Shown here one piece after another: positions 34,756-43,982 of a stretch of DNA of 53,679 nt (the first letter of the stretch is position 1; each line of letters starts with the position of its first letter). The position numbers and the translations under genes are program-made. The notes below the pieces were generated by a model. That model did no database searches and had not been told where the DNA came from. It saw nothing but the letters and a program-made list of their open reading frames with translations. The stretch comes from an uncultured Erysipelotrichaceae bacterium. GTDB lineage: Bacteria; Bacillota_I; Bacilli_A; Erysipelotrichales; Erysipelotrichaceae. The stretch spans positions 1-53,679 of the forward strand of contig CADBEA010000013.1 of the NCBI GenBank assembly GCA_902793635.1. Direction: 5' to 3'.

Positions 34756-36157
34756 TTGTCACTTCTCCTCTTCTTGCCTTGAGTTCCAGTGCGATTTCAT
34801 TGGCCTTTTCATCAGTCAGGATGAAATGCTTGCGGAAAACGAAGAAGGCGCAGATCAGTCCGCAGATCGGAATGATCGTCATCATCAGACGCAGACCGGT
34901 CAGGGTCGCGGCACTCTGCATAACGATATCACCAGCCGCATCGCTGTTGCCCTTCAGGCCGATCAGATCGATACCGATACCTGTCAGGAAGACAGCCAGA
35001 CCGGAGGCAGCCTTGACTACCAGTGTCTGCATAGAGAAGATTACAGACTCTTCACGGTGGCCGCTCTTCAGTTCGCCATAGTCAACGGAACTGGTCAGGA
35101 AGACAGTTGTCAGAACTGTCAGGATACCATTGGAAAGGAATACCAGCACGCCCGGAATCAGCAGGATCGGCAGACTGTTGGCGAGACCTGTCAGGCAGCC
35201 GATCAGCAGCAGAGCGTAGCCGATGATGGCACTGCTCAGGCAGACTTTGAAGATCTGTGAGTTGCCCAGGAACTTACGCAGCAGCGGATATACCAGCATC
35301 ATACCGAGGATCTGGGAAGCACCGCCGACGGAAGAGAACAGCGTATAGGTTTCCTGCCATTTATGCGGATCCATCAGAGACTGCGAGAAATCATATTTGA
35401 AGAAGTAAATGATCAGGTTGGACGTGATATACAGCGCGCAGTTGATCAGAACGATCGTCAGAACGGTAACCATTGCCTGGTCGTTGGCGAACAGGGAACG
35501 GAACATTTCGCCGACCGACGTCGTCTGCATTTCCTCTTCCGTGCCTTTTTCGTCAATTGCCCGGCAGAGAACCACTTCGGTAATGACAAAGATAACTGCG
35601 ACGATCAGGGCAAACCATCTGAACCCGACTCTTTCATTGCCGTTGCCAAGAATCTTGACAATGATCATCGTGCCGATCGTGATGATGGCGTTGCCGACAC
35701 CGGCACAGGTACGGCCGACGACAGACAGATTCTCACGGTCTTTCGGATTGTCGGTAACCGCCGGAATCATGGACCAGTAAGGAATATCCATCATCGTATA
35801 CGTCACACCCCAGAGGATATAAACAACCGAGAAGAAGATCATCAGGCCGGTTCCTTCCAGATTCGGAGCCGCGAACAGAGCGAATAAGACAAAGGCGTTC
35901 AGGATCGTGCCGGAGAACAGCCAGGGACGGAATCTGCCCCACTTGGACTTTGTCTTGGCCACCAGCACACCCATGAACGGGTCGTTGGCAGCGTCAAAGA
36001 TTCTGGCAATCATCAGAATGGCGCCGACAAATGTGGCGGACAGACCGAGAATGTCCTGGTAGTAATACATGACATAGGATGCGGACAGCGCATAGACCAT
36101 ATCTTTGCCGATTGCGCCAAGGCCATAAGCGGCCGTCTGCTTTTTTGTGAACTTCAT
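34724..36157 (-). CDS. GPH family sugar:cation symporter
   Basis: 477 residues, 12 membrane segments. GAIGKDMVYALSASYVMYYY at the start, ARIFDAANDPFMGVLVAKTKSKWGRFRPW near 50 and SVDYGELKSGHREESVIFSM near 365 are GPH (melibiose/glucuronide symporter) signatures. Located between GH2 and GH36 glycosidases, so it probably imports galactosides with Na+ or H+. Overlaps GH2 by 4 bases. Confidence 0.92.
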   Translation of the reverse strand: MKFTKKQTAAYGLGAIGKDMVYALSASYVMYYYQDILGLSATFVGAILMIARIFDAANDPFMGVLVAKTKSKWGRFRPWLFSGTILNAFVLFALFAAPNLEGTGLMIFFSVVYILWGVTYTMMDIPYWSMIPAVTDNPKDRENLSVVGRTCAGVGNAIITIGTMIIVKILGNGNERVGFRWFALIVAVIFVITEVVLCRAIDEKGTEEEMQTTSVGEMFRSLFANDQAMVTVLTIVLINCALYITSNLIIYFFKYDFSQSLMDPHKWQETYTLFSSVGGASQILGMMLVYPLLRKFLGNSQIFKVCLSSAIIGYALLLIGCLTGLANSLPILLIPGVLVFLSNGILTVLTTVFLTSSVDYGELKSGHREESVIFSMQTLVVKAASGLAVFLTGIGIDLIGLKGNSDAAGDIVMQSAATLTGLRLMMTIIPICGLICAFFVFRKHFILTDEKANEIALELKARRGEVTNEAGLETDNG

Positions 36158-38508
36158 GATCTTTCCCCTTTCTTAATAACAAGATCAACAGTTGTTTCTG
36201 CCAGACCATCTGCCGAGATGATCAGCCGGGCATTTCCTGCTTCGCCCGTTGTGCGAAGATAGGTGCCGCACATGCCGCCTTCCGCGGTGACGACGTCCGG
36301 ACCGACGATTTCAATCGGACCTTCCGTCTTCAGCCTGATCGGCAGCTGCGCGTAGGCAGCGAGATTGCTGAGTTCATCGAGAACTCTGATACGGACAGCA
36401 GCCATATCGTAGGTATCGGTATCTTCCAGCCGGGTGGTGGAAGTTCTGACTTCCAGATGCAGTCTGGTGCGCGGTGACTTCACGACGTAAGCGACCGGCT
36501 TTCCGTCCTTGACAGCTTCGAATTTCCATTCGGTGCTGTCACCGCCCCAGGAGCCGACATATTTGCCGTACAGTTCCACACCCTCGGAATATTTCATCTG
36601 ATAGTGCAGCATACACCAGGCAAGCATCGCCTTGTACTTGATTGGCATGTTGGCCATACCGTAACGGCCGGCCGCCTGCAGGGCATCGTGGACATACTGT
36701 TCTTTCTGACCGGTAAAACCTTCTTTTGTCTCGAGCAGACAGCCGATCATGTCGTCGATCTCGATCGGCGGATGCGGCAGACCTTTCCATGTTTCACGGT
36801 CCGGCCGGAAGGTTTTTACAAAGTCATCATTCTTATACAGATTGACTTCATCGGCATTGGTGAAGACATACAGTGAACTGACCGTGCCGCCGGCATAGTC
36901 ACCGATATCCATCGGTGATCCGACTTCCAGAACAGGCGTCTGATCACTCTGGGAAGCATAGACGGAAGCCGCCATCTTGGGATTGCGGAAGCTGTCCATG
37001 ACACCGTGATAGCAGATCCGATCACCCGATCCGAAGTCCTTATGGGTCGGATAGTCGAACATGCACCACTGGAAGCAGCCGGCGTGTCCGCCGTCCGCCA
37101 TGGCCGTATTCAGCGTGCGGGCATGACGCAGGGCATGTTCCTGGCGCTTCTCCCAGGTGTCGAACGGCTTGGTCGGAAACATGTGGCCGTTGGCTTCCGA
37201 GATCAGCAGCGGCTTTTTCATGTCCGGTGTGACGTCCTTCTTGGCCTTGGCACCCGGTGTGATGCCGTTGTGGGAGAAGTCGTTATAGGAATAGATGTCT
37301 TCCAGCAGGGAACTCTTTTCCAGATACCGGACACCGCTGGTCGGTCTTGTCGGATCCAGACGGTGGGCAACTTCGTTGGTCATCCGGTACAGTTCATCGT
37401 CATCGAGCGATTCGTTGATACGCACGCCCCAGATGATAATGGACGGATGCTGACGGTACTCGAGAACCATTTCCCGGGTATTCTCGACGGCCTGCTGTTT
37501 CCATGCCCGATCACCGAGATGCTGCCAGCCGGGAATTTCCGTGAAGACGAGAATGCCTCTTCTGTCGCATTCGTCAATAAAGTCGTGGCTTTGCGGATAA
37601 TGCGAGGTTCTTACCGCGTTGACACACAGTTCTTCCGCCAGGATCCTGGCATCTTCCCGCTGCAGGGACGCGGATGCCGCATAGCCCATATACGGGTAGC
37701 ACTGATGTCTGTTCAGACCGCGGATAAAGACCGGGCTGCCGTTGATCAGAATTTCATTCTCACTGACCTTTACCGTGCGGAAGCCGAAGGTCTTCACGAT
37801 TGTATCCTCACCTAATGTGAGCTCACAGGTATACAGATTTCCTTCGCCGACGGACCAGGGTTTCGCATCCGGAACTGAGATGTGCAGATATTTCCGCTCC
37901 GCCGCATCCTCAGCGGAAGCGACAGTTGTTCCATCTTCGTCTTTGACGACCGCTTTGATCCGCATGCCATCCGCATTGCCGTCATACTGCAGGTCGATAT
38001 CCATTGTCTGCAGATCCGGCGTTGTGATATAGGCATCACTGATCAGAGTCTGCGGTCTGTCTTCAACCCAGACATCACGGTAAATACCGCCGTAAGTCAG
38101 ATAGTCGATAACAAAGCCGAACGGCGGTACGGAACCATTCTCCGTGGTATCCAGCCGCACCGTGATAACGTTGTCTTCCCCATAGCGTATCTCTTTGGTG
38201 ATTTCCGTGCGGAAGGCTGTATAGCCGTTTTTATGCGTGCACATTTCCTTACCGTTGAAATATACCGTGGCGATATGGGCGGCCGCGTCGAACTGCAGGA
38301 AATGCCGGCGTCCCTTTTCTTCCGCGGGGATATGCAGGATGCGCCGGTATCCGGCGATCATCTGATAGGAATCCGGATCCGCATAGTGCAGCGGGATCAC
38401 TTTCACCGTATGGGGAATCCGGACTTCGCATTCCGCCTTCCCGCCGTGCAGGAATTCTTCGCTCCATTGCGACGTGAATTCCCAGCAGTCATCAATTCGT
38501 TTCTTCAT
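36154..38508 (-). CDS. GH2 beta-galactosidase/beta-glucuronidase family
   Basis: 784 residues, no signal peptide. N-terminal jelly roll (~20-150), Ig-like domain (~155-245), TIM barrel from ~250 with RGLNRHQCYPYMG near 263, RTSHYP near 300, acid/base Glu366 in WGVRINES and nucleophile Glu438 in LLISEANG, then C-terminal beta domains. Whether galactose, glucuronate or another sugar is removed cannot be settled; the operon suggests galactosides. Its start overlaps the regulator gene by 17 bases. Confidence 0.88.
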   Translation of the reverse strand: MKKRIDDCWEFTSQWSEEFLHGGKAECEVRIPHTVKVIPLHYADPDSYQMIAGYRRILHIPAEEKGRRHFLQFDAAAHIATVYFNGKEMCTHKNGYTAFRTEITKEIRYGEDNVITVRLDTTENGSVPPFGFVIDYLTYGGIYRDVWVEDRPQTLISDAYITTPDLQTMDIDLQYDGNADGMRIKAVVKDEDGTTVASAEDAAERKYLHISVPDAKPWSVGEGNLYTCELTLGEDTIVKTFGFRTVKVSENEILINGSPVFIRGLNRHQCYPYMGYAASASLQREDARILAEELCVNAVRTSHYPQSHDFIDECDRRGILVFTEIPGWQHLGDRAWKQQAVENTREMVLEYRQHPSIIIWGVRINESLDDDELYRMTNEVAHRLDPTRPTSGVRYLEKSSLLEDIYSYNDFSHNGITPGAKAKKDVTPDMKKPLLISEANGHMFPTKPFDTWEKRQEHALRHARTLNTAMADGGHAGCFQWCMFDYPTHKDFGSGDRICYHGVMDSFRNPKMAASVYASQSDQTPVLEVGSPMDIGDYAGGTVSSLYVFTNADEVNLYKNDDFVKTFRPDRETWKGLPHPPIEIDDMIGCLLETKEGFTGQKEQYVHDALQAAGRYGMANMPIKYKAMLAWCMLHYQMKYSEGVELYGKYVGSWGGDSTEWKFEAVKDGKPVAYVVKSPRTRLHLEVRTSTTRLEDTDTYDMAAVRIRVLDELSNLAAYAQLPIRLKTEGPIEIVGPDVVTAEGGMCGTYLRTTGEAGNARLIISADGLAETTVDLVIKKGERS

Positions 38509-39064
38509 AGCTGTGCTCCTTTATACCGTTCATGATGATATCCATCATTTCTTCCAGCGCGTCGTTATAGGATATATGTTCTTCCGTCAGCATTTCGGAA
38601 GACAGAAATGATTCCAGGGATGACGTGAACATCGTCCTGAGAATCGGAATGGATACCGGCCGGATGCGATGCTGCGCAACGCCTTCCTCGAGAAGCCGGA
38701 TCACCGGTTCCCAGTCATTTTCCAGATACCTGACCAGTTCCCTGCTCACCTTCGGATATTTTTCGTGAAGATCGGACAGTTTGCGGAAATCCAGCACCTG
38801 ATACTGATTCGGCATGGCAACCATGACCATGCGGATCTTATCGATCAGATCCAGGTCAGAGGAAAGAATTTCCTGCTTTTTACGGTGGATCTCACGAAAA
38901 CCGTACGCCAGCATGGCGGAAAGCAGTTCTTCCTTGGAGGCATAAAACTGATAGATTGTTTTTTTGGCAATATGCAGGCTCGCGGCAATGTCATTCATGG
39001 TGAATTTCAAACCGTTTTTCTGAAACTGACGAATTGCTTCCTGAACGATTTCTTCCCTCTCCAT
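38492..39064 (-). CDS. TetR/AcrR family regulator of the galactoside operon
   Basis: 190 residues. The N-terminal 50 residues form the TetR HTH (FTMNDIAASLHIAKKTIYQFYASKEEL); the rest is a helical ligand domain. First gene of the operon with GH2, the GPH symporter and GH36, so it most likely controls them and itself. TetR proteins are less usual than LacI or AraC types for sugar operons. ATG after a GGAGAG-like site. Confidence 0.85.
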   Translation of the reverse strand: MEREEIVQEAIRQFQKNGLKFTMNDIAASLHIAKKTIYQFYASKEELLSAMLAYGFREIHRKKQEILSSDLDLIDKIRMVMVAMPNQYQVLDFRKLSDLHEKYPKVSRELVRYLENDWEPVIRLLEEGVAQHRIRPVSIPILRTMFTSSLESFLSSEMLTEEHISYNDALEEMMDIIMNGIKEHSYEETN

Positions 39065-39102
39065 CTTTCACCCCGGAAACCCGTTTTCCATTTCCAGTTT
39101 CC

Positions 39103-39131
39103 ATGATATCAGAGTGTAAGCGCTTACGCAA
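39103..39131 (-). promoter_or_regulatory. Promoter of the galactoside operon with embedded cre site
   Basis: Minus strand TTGCGT (39126-39131), 17 bases, TATCAT (39103-39108). Inside it TGTAAGCGCTTACG (39115-39128) matches the CcpA cre consensus at 13 of 14 positions and contains a perfect 12-bp palindrome. CcpA binding here would block transcription in the presence of preferred sugars. Confidence 0.75.
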
Positions 39132-39137
39132 GAGGAT

Positions 39138-39174
39138 TAAAAAAACTGTCTGACCAGTTTTGATCAGACAGTTT
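39138..39174 (-). terminator. Terminator of rpsF-ssb-rpsR
   Basis: 11-bp perfect stem AAACTGTCTGA/TCAGACAGTTT and a TTTTTTT tail on the minus strand. Confidence 0.9.
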
Positions 39175-39187
39175 CGAGTGACTGTAC

Positions 39188-39418
39188 TTAGTCTTCTACG
39201 TATGGCAGCAATGCCATCTGACGAGCGCGCTTGATAGCGACTGCCAGCTGACGCTGATACTTCGCTTTAGTTCCTGTCACGCGGCGCGGTGTGATTTTAC
39301 CGTTGGCGCTGATGAACTTCTTTAAGAGCTCAACATCTTTGTAGTCAATATACTTGATGTTATTCTTCGTGAAGTAGCAGACCTTTCTGCGGCCGGTTCT
39401 CTGCTTTCTGAATGCCAT
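39188..39418 (-). CDS. rpsR: 30S ribosomal protein S18
   Basis: 76 residues, the usual length. [20 protein letters not shown] and [28 protein letters not shown] identify S18, which pairs with S6 on the small subunit platform. Last gene of rpsF-ssb-rpsR. Confidence 0.98.
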   Translation of the reverse strand: MAFRKQRTGRRKVCYFTKNNIKYIDYKDVELLKKFISANGKITPRRVTGTKAKYQRQLAVAIKRARQMALLPYVED

Positions 39419-39436
39419 CTTTATTCTCCTTTTCCT

Positions 39437-39937
39437 TTAGAACGGAAGATCATCACTGGAGATATCCAGCGGCGATCCGCCAAAGTCATCACTCATGCCC
39501 GCATTGTCATTGTATGAGGGCTGTGAGTATGAAGGCTGCGCATATGACGGCTGGCCATATGGAGCCTGATAGCTGTCCTGATACTGATTGCCCTGCTGTG
39601 CTCTGGATTCGGACTGAGATCTGGATTCCAGAAGTCTGACGTTGTCCGCCACTACTTCGGTCACATACACTCTCTGTCCGTCACGGTCATAGGAACGTGA
39701 CTGCAGTCTGCCGTCCACACCGATCAGTGCTCCCTTGCGGGCATACTGACCGAGGAAATCGGCCGGCTGACGCCAGGCTACGCAGCTGATGAAGTCAGCT
39801 GTCTGCTGGGCATTGTCCTGACTGCGGCCGCGGCGGTCACAGGCGACTGTGAACTGTGCTACAGACAGTCCGCTCTGTGTTTTACGCACTTCGACATCGC
39901 GGGTCAGACGACCAACCAGAACGACCCGGTTGATCAT
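39437..39937 (-). CDS. ssb: Single-stranded DNA-binding protein
   Basis: 166 residues. MINRVVLVGRLTRDVEVR and FISCVAWRQPADFLGQYARKGALIGVDGRLQ form the OB fold (1-~105); a flexible Gln/Ser/Tyr-rich linker with PSYAQPSYSQPSY repeats follows; the acidic tip ends in DDLPF, which recruits repair and replication partners. ATG directly follows the rpsF stop. Confidence 0.97.
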   Translation of the reverse strand: MINRVVLVGRLTRDVEVRKTQSGLSVAQFTVACDRRGRSQDNAQQTADFISCVAWRQPADFLGQYARKGALIGVDGRLQSRSYDRDGQRVYVTEVVADNVRLLESRSQSESRAQQGNQYQDSYQAPYGQPSYAQPSYSQPSYNDNAGMSDDFGGSPLDISSDDLPF

Positions 39938-40243
39938 TTACTTTGCCTCCTGAGCAGAAGCTTCATCACGGGTAATCATGAAACGGACAACATTCGGATT
40001 GATGCGCATCAGACGATCAAATTCCTTGACGCAAGCGTTGTCAGCTTCAAAGGTAACTACTACGTAATAACCTTTGTGCATATCATCAATTTCATATGCG
40101 AAATCACGCATACCCCATTCATCTGTCTTGTTAACAGAACCGCCATTATCTGTGATGATCTTGGCGAGAGTTTCGATCAGTTCGGCTCTCTTTTCTGTCT
40201 CAACAGACTCATTGATGATGTACATTACTTCATACTTTTTCAT
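39938..40243 (-). CDS. rpsF: 30S ribosomal protein S6
   Basis: 101 residues from the ATG at 40243, which sits 7 bases after AAAGGAGG. KKYEVMYIINESV, DEWGMRDFAYEIDDMHKGYYVV and NVVRFMITRDE are S6 motifs. A longer in-frame start upstream would run through the leader. First gene of the S6-SSB-S18 operon. Confidence 0.97.
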   Translation of the reverse strand: MKKYEVMYIINESVETEKRAELIETLAKIITDNGGSVNKTDEWGMRDFAYEIDDMHKGYYVVVTFEADNACVKEFDRLMRINPNVVRFMITRDEASAQEAK

Positions 40244-40255
40244 TCGTACACCTCC

Positions 40256-40338
40256 TTTTGGTCTAACGGCCATCTCTGGCAAGGAGCGGGTTTAACCACT
40301 CGCCCGATTATTGTACTAGTTTTAAACACTGATGTAAA
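40256..40338 (-). promoter_or_regulatory. rpsF promoter and S6:S18-type leader
   Basis: Minus strand TTTACA (40333-40338), 17 bases, TACAAT (40310-40315). The transcribed leader contains a GAGTGG/CCGCTC stem with a TTAAAC loop and further G+C-rich pairing before AAAGGAGG. Bacterial S6:S18 leader RNAs bind the protein complex through a CCG-containing hairpin; the match here is by position and shape only. Confidence 0.5.
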
Positions 40339-40365
40339 TGAAAATTTCACGGTTTTCAGGCCTTT

Positions 40366-41154
40366 TCAGTCCTGTTTTTCCGGCAGCTGCACTTTTTTGA
40401 ATGCTTCGATGAATTCATCGATATAATCCGCCGAGGCCTGAATCATTTCCTGACCCCATTCGGCCGTGGCGTCATTCGGATGATCGTCACCGAACCAGCC
40501 GTTATCGGAAACAGACTGGCTCATACGGTTGACGGGAATATCCACACCCTTGAAGCGGACAGTCCGCATACCACTGGCCGGCAGTTCTTCACTGAGACCC
40601 TGCATCGGCGCGTCACAGATGGCAGATCTGTCTACCAGAGCCGGATCGATGGCCATGATGGCAGCTGTTTCTTCAGCACCGCCGTGGCCGCCGTGCCATG
40701 GTTTCCTGCCGGTCCAGTCACCGGTGATATTCCAGACCATCTGCCACCAGTTCATCTGAGCCAGCAGACAGCCCTGTTTGTAAAGATCCAGGGAAACCCG
40801 GTCAAGCGGCGGAATATTGCCGCCATGACCGTTGATGACCACAAAGCGGCGGGCACCATGGGCTTTCAGCGACTGGGTAACTGCTGTCAGCACCTGGTAA
40901 AGAACGTCATGCCCAAGATTTACCGTGCCCGGATAGGAAGCGAGATAGTCCGTGCAGCCATAAGGGATCATCGGTGCCACCACTGTTTCATTTTTCTCTT
41001 CCAGCAGTTCAATGATCCGGTTGGGAATCAAGGTGTCCGTTCCCAGGGGCATATGCCGGCCATGGCACTCCAAAGAGCCCAGGGGAATGATCACCGTGTC
41101 GTTTTTCGCAAAATAGGCTTCCGCCTGCGGCCATGTCAGATGTTCCAGTCTCAT
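40366..41154 (-). CDS. Creatininase family amidohydrolase
   Basis: 262 residues. Metal-site motifs GSLECHGRHMPLGTD near 26, NGHGGN near 108 and GGHGGAEETA near 155 mark the creatininase fold, which includes creatinine amidohydrolase, formamidopyrimidine deformylases and mycofactocin maturases. Substrate unknown. Last gene of a four-gene run. Its 3' end lies close to the rpsF promoter and in the same direction. Confidence 0.88.
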   Translation of the reverse strand: MRLEHLTWPQAEAYFAKNDTVIIPLGSLECHGRHMPLGTDTLIPNRIIELLEEKNETVVAPMIPYGCTDYLASYPGTVNLGHDVLYQVLTAVTQSLKAHGARRFVVINGHGGNIPPLDRVSLDLYKQGCLLAQMNWWQMVWNITGDWTGRKPWHGGHGGAEETAAIMAIDPALVDRSAICDAPMQGLSEELPASGMRTVRFKGVDIPVNRMSQSVSDNGWFGDDHPNDATAEWGQEMIQASADYIDEFIEAFKKVQLPEKQD

Positions 41155-41176
41155 AGATTATTCCTCATCTTTCTTA

Positions 41177-41908
41177 TCATTCAGATCGTTCTGTCAGCTG
41201 TTGAAATACATAGGCGGCGATGGCAAGACCGGCCGCCGGCGGTACGAAAGGACTTGAACCGGGCACACCCCGCCGGTTCGAAGCGGCTTTCTGTTCCTCA
41301 GCGATTTCCTTCTGCACCGGTTTCCGGGGTGCTTCGGAAGACGTGCATACCGTCAGTTTTTCCACCCCGCGTTTTTTCAGTTCATGGCGCATGATACGGG
41401 CCAGCGGATCACCTGAGGTCTGATACAGATCAGTAACATAAACTTTGGAAGGGTCCAGGCGGTTTCCCGTTCCCATGGAAGATATAATCGATATACCGGC
41501 TTTCTGTGCTTCCACGATCAGGTCGACCTTGGCTGTTACCGTATCAATGGCGTCAATGATATAGTCATAGACCGTGAAATCAAAACGGTCTTTTTCTTCC
41601 GGCAGATAGAAGCACTGCTGGGTATGAACAATGATTTCCGGATTGATATCCTTCAGTCTTGCGGCAAACACTTCCACCTTGGGTTTGCCCACGGTGGAAT
41701 CAAGTGCGATGATCTGGCGGTTGATATTAGTGGGATCCACCGTATCGTGATCGATCAGGTCAATTTCACCCAGGCCGCTGCGCGCCAGTGCTTCGACCGC
41801 ATAGCCGCCTACCCCGCCGACACCGAAAACAGCTACCCGGCTGCGCTTCATTATCTCCACTTTTTCTGTTCCGGCTATCATTTCAAGACGGGCAAAACGG
41901 TTTTTCAT
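41177..41908 (-). CDS. tcdA: tRNA threonylcarbamoyladenosine dehydratase
   Basis: 243 residues, E1-like (ThiF/HesA) fold. VFGVGGVGGYAVEALARSG near 26 binds ATP, DPTNINRQI near 58, DAIDTVTAKVDLI near 115, and TSSEAPRKP near 188. TcdA cyclises t6A37 to ct6A in ANN-reading tRNAs. The ATG at 41908 is 7-8 bases after AGGAG; the frame also has a TTG two codons earlier. Starts 2 bases after the aldo-keto reductase gene ends. Confidence 0.9.
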   Translation of the reverse strand: MKNRFARLEMIAGTEKVEIMKRSRVAVFGVGGVGGYAVEALARSGLGEIDLIDHDTVDPTNINRQIIALDSTVGKPKVEVFAARLKDINPEIIVHTQQCFYLPEEKDRFDFTVYDYIIDAIDTVTAKVDLIVEAQKAGISIISSMGTGNRLDPSKVYVTDLYQTSGDPLARIMRHELKKRGVEKLTVCTSSEAPRKPVQKEIAEEQKAASNRRGVPGSSPFVPPAAGLAIAAYVFQQLTERSE

Positions 41909-41910
41909 TG

Positions 41911-43107
41911 TCAACTCTCCTGGCTGCTTTTCTTTACCAAAAACTTACGTGCGATTTCAATGCCGATCTTGTAGGGCAGCGGTCTGAGCGCCTTATCGGC
42001 ATTTTTCAGTTCTTCAATAATATGTATGTGCTGAGGACAGCTGCGCTCGCATTTGCCGCAGGCCACGCACTGGGAAGGGAACGCCTTCTTCTCGCGGAGA
42101 CCGACGACCTGCGCATATTCGAAACGGCCGGTGCTCTTTGACTCGGTATACATTTCGTTATAACAGCGGAAAGCGAGCGGAATATCCACTCCCTGCGGAC
42201 ACGGCATGCAGTAACGGCAGCCTGTGCAGGGAACCTTGATCTTTTCGCTGATCAGCTTTTTGACTTCTTCGATCAGGGCATAGTCTTCTGTCTGCAGATC
42301 GTTTACCTCACTGGCTGCGGCGATACGGCAGTTCTCCTGCACCATTTCCAGACTGTTCATACCGGAAAGAACACAGGTCACTTCCGGCTGCGACCAGAGC
42401 CAGCGGAAAGCCAGTTCGGCCGGTGTGGCGAATCTTTCGTTCGCTCTGATCAGCTGCTTTGCCTTTTCCGGCAAAAGATCGACCAGTTTGCCGCCGCGCA
42501 GCGGTTCCATGATCATGACCGGTATGCCTCTTTCAGCCGCCGCCTGCAGTCCGGCTTTGCCGGCCTGTGATGATTCATCCATATAGTTGTACTGAATCTG
42601 ACAGAAATCCCAGTCGTATGCGTCCAGGATCTTCAGGAACATTTCCGTATTGCCGTGGAAGGAAAAGCCGATATTGCGGATCTGACCATTGGCTTTCTTT
42701 TCTCTGATCCAGTCTTCGATGCCGAAACGGACCAGATTCTGCCAGGCGGAAAGATCCGTCAGCATATGCATCAGATAGTAATCGACATGATCTGTCTTCA
42801 GACGCCTGAGTTCTTCCTGGAACAGTTTTTCGACCGCCCCTTCTTTGTTGATCAGATACTGCGGCAGTTTGGTGGCGATATTGACCTTGTCACGGCGGCC
42901 GTTGCGGGAAAGGATCTCTCCTAAAGCCGCTTCACTGCCGGTATATACATAGGCTGTATCAAAATAGTTGATTCCCTGGGAGATGGCATAGTCAATCTGC
43001 TGTTCGGTTTTTTCCATGTCGATGGCATTGCCTTTTTTCGCGAAACGCATACAGCCAAAACCAAGCACGGATAGTTCATTCCCGTATCTGTCCTTTCTGT
43101 ACTTCAT
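41911..43107 (-). CDS. Aldo/keto reductase with C-terminal 2x[4Fe-4S] ferredoxin domain
   Basis: 398 residues. AKR barrel: VLGFGCMRF at the start, GINYFDTAYVY near 48 (catalytic Asp/Tyr), HVDYYLMHML near 115, EPLRGGKLVD near 202. After ~300 comes a ferredoxin-type region with CTGCRYCMPCPQG and CVACGKCERSCPQ. This AKR-ferredoxin architecture is common in anaerobes; the reaction is unknown. The ATG at 43107 matches the family start; a longer frame overlaps the upstream gene. Confidence 0.9.
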   Translation of the reverse strand: MKYRKDRYGNELSVLGFGCMRFAKKGNAIDMEKTEQQIDYAISQGINYFDTAYVYTGSEAALGEILSRNGRRDKVNIATKLPQYLINKEGAVEKLFQEELRRLKTDHVDYYLMHMLTDLSAWQNLVRFGIEDWIREKKANGQIRNIGFSFHGNTEMFLKILDAYDWDFCQIQYNYMDESSQAGKAGLQAAAERGIPVMIMEPLRGGKLVDLLPEKAKQLIRANERFATPAELAFRWLWSQPEVTCVLSGMNSLEMVQENCRIAAASEVNDLQTEDYALIEEVKKLISEKIKVPCTGCRYCMPCPQGVDIPLAFRCYNEMYTESKSTGRFEYAQVVGLREKKAFPSQCVACGKCERSCPQHIHIIEELKNADKALRPLPYKIGIEIARKFLVKKSSQES

Positions 43108-43123
43108 AACTCCTCTGTTTTCA

Positions 43124-43843
43124 TCAATGTGATGCAAGTGCGACTAGTTTGACGAAAAACGGCAGCATAACATCTTCTTTGTTCATGATGAAGTTTTCCG
43201 GATGCCACTGTACAGCCAGCAGATTCGGATAGATATCTGATTCGATTGCCTCGATCAGACCGTCATCGGCATAAGCGACTGCCTTCAGACCGTAACCAAG
43301 ATCATGAATGACCTGATGATGGAAACTGTTGACCTGGATGTCTTCTCCCAGCAGCATCTGCAGCATACTGTCATCCAGAATATGCACATGATGTGTCGCG
43401 ATATTCCGGTATTCATCCTGACGGTGCTTCAGAGGATTTTCACAGGCCAGCGAAAGGTCCTGATACAGGGTGCCGCCGAAGGCGACATTGATCACCTGCA
43501 GACCGCGGCAGATGCCGAACAGCGGTTTGCCGGCTGCCAGTGTCTTCTGAATGACACTGATCTGAAACAGGTCATAGGCCATATCGCTTTCCCCGCAGAG
43601 CGGATGTCTCTCCTCATGGAACAGAACCGGATCCACATCGATGCCGCCCGGCACCAGAATGCCGTCACACTGATCCACATAGGCGGTGATCAGATCTTCA
43701 TCGGTGCCATGGGGAATGATCATGGCAAGGCCGCCGGCTTCCTCGATGGAACGGACATAATGGTCACCCAGACCATGCTGTAAAAGGTGCCATGGTCCTG
43801 TTTCATATTTGCTGGCAAGAATGCCGATAACCGGTTTTTTCAT
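43124..43843 (-). CDS. Gamma-glutamyl-gamma-aminobutyrate hydrolase family (peptidase C26)
   Basis: 239 residues, class I glutamine-amidotransferase fold. ILVPGGIDVDP near 61, nucleophile Cys in FGICRGLQ near 112, and the His-Glu pair in VQWHPE near 216 complete the triad. Cleaves gamma-glutamyl amides, as PuuD does in putrescine breakdown. First gene of the run with AKR, TcdA and a creatininase. TACAAT upstream on the minus strand near 43888 may be its -10 box. Confidence 0.88.
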   Translation of the reverse strand: MKKPVIGILASKYETGPWHLLQHGLGDHYVRSIEEAGGLAMIIPHGTDEDLITAYVDQCDGILVPGGIDVDPVLFHEERHPLCGESDMAYDLFQISVIQKTLAAGKPLFGICRGLQVINVAFGGTLYQDLSLACENPLKHRQDEYRNIATHHVHILDDSMLQMLLGEDIQVNSFHHQVIHDLGYGLKAVAYADDGLIEAIESDIYPNLLAVQWHPENFIMNKEDVMLPFFVKLVALASH

Positions 43844-43923
43844 AACCCACCTCCGCGGTTGTCTCTGTTCAAATTGTACTCTGTTCTTATTTTACATGGA
43901 AACGTGACGCACAGAAGCAAAAG

Positions 43924-43950
43924 AAAACCGCCCTTTTCATTCAGACGGTT
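43924..43950 (-). terminator. Terminator of the OYE-type reductase gene
   Basis: AACCGTC ... GGGCGGTT stem followed by TTCTTTT on the minus strand. Confidence 0.65.
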
Positions 43951-43982
43951 CTCTTCCCCATGTATTCATTAAGGTTTACAGG

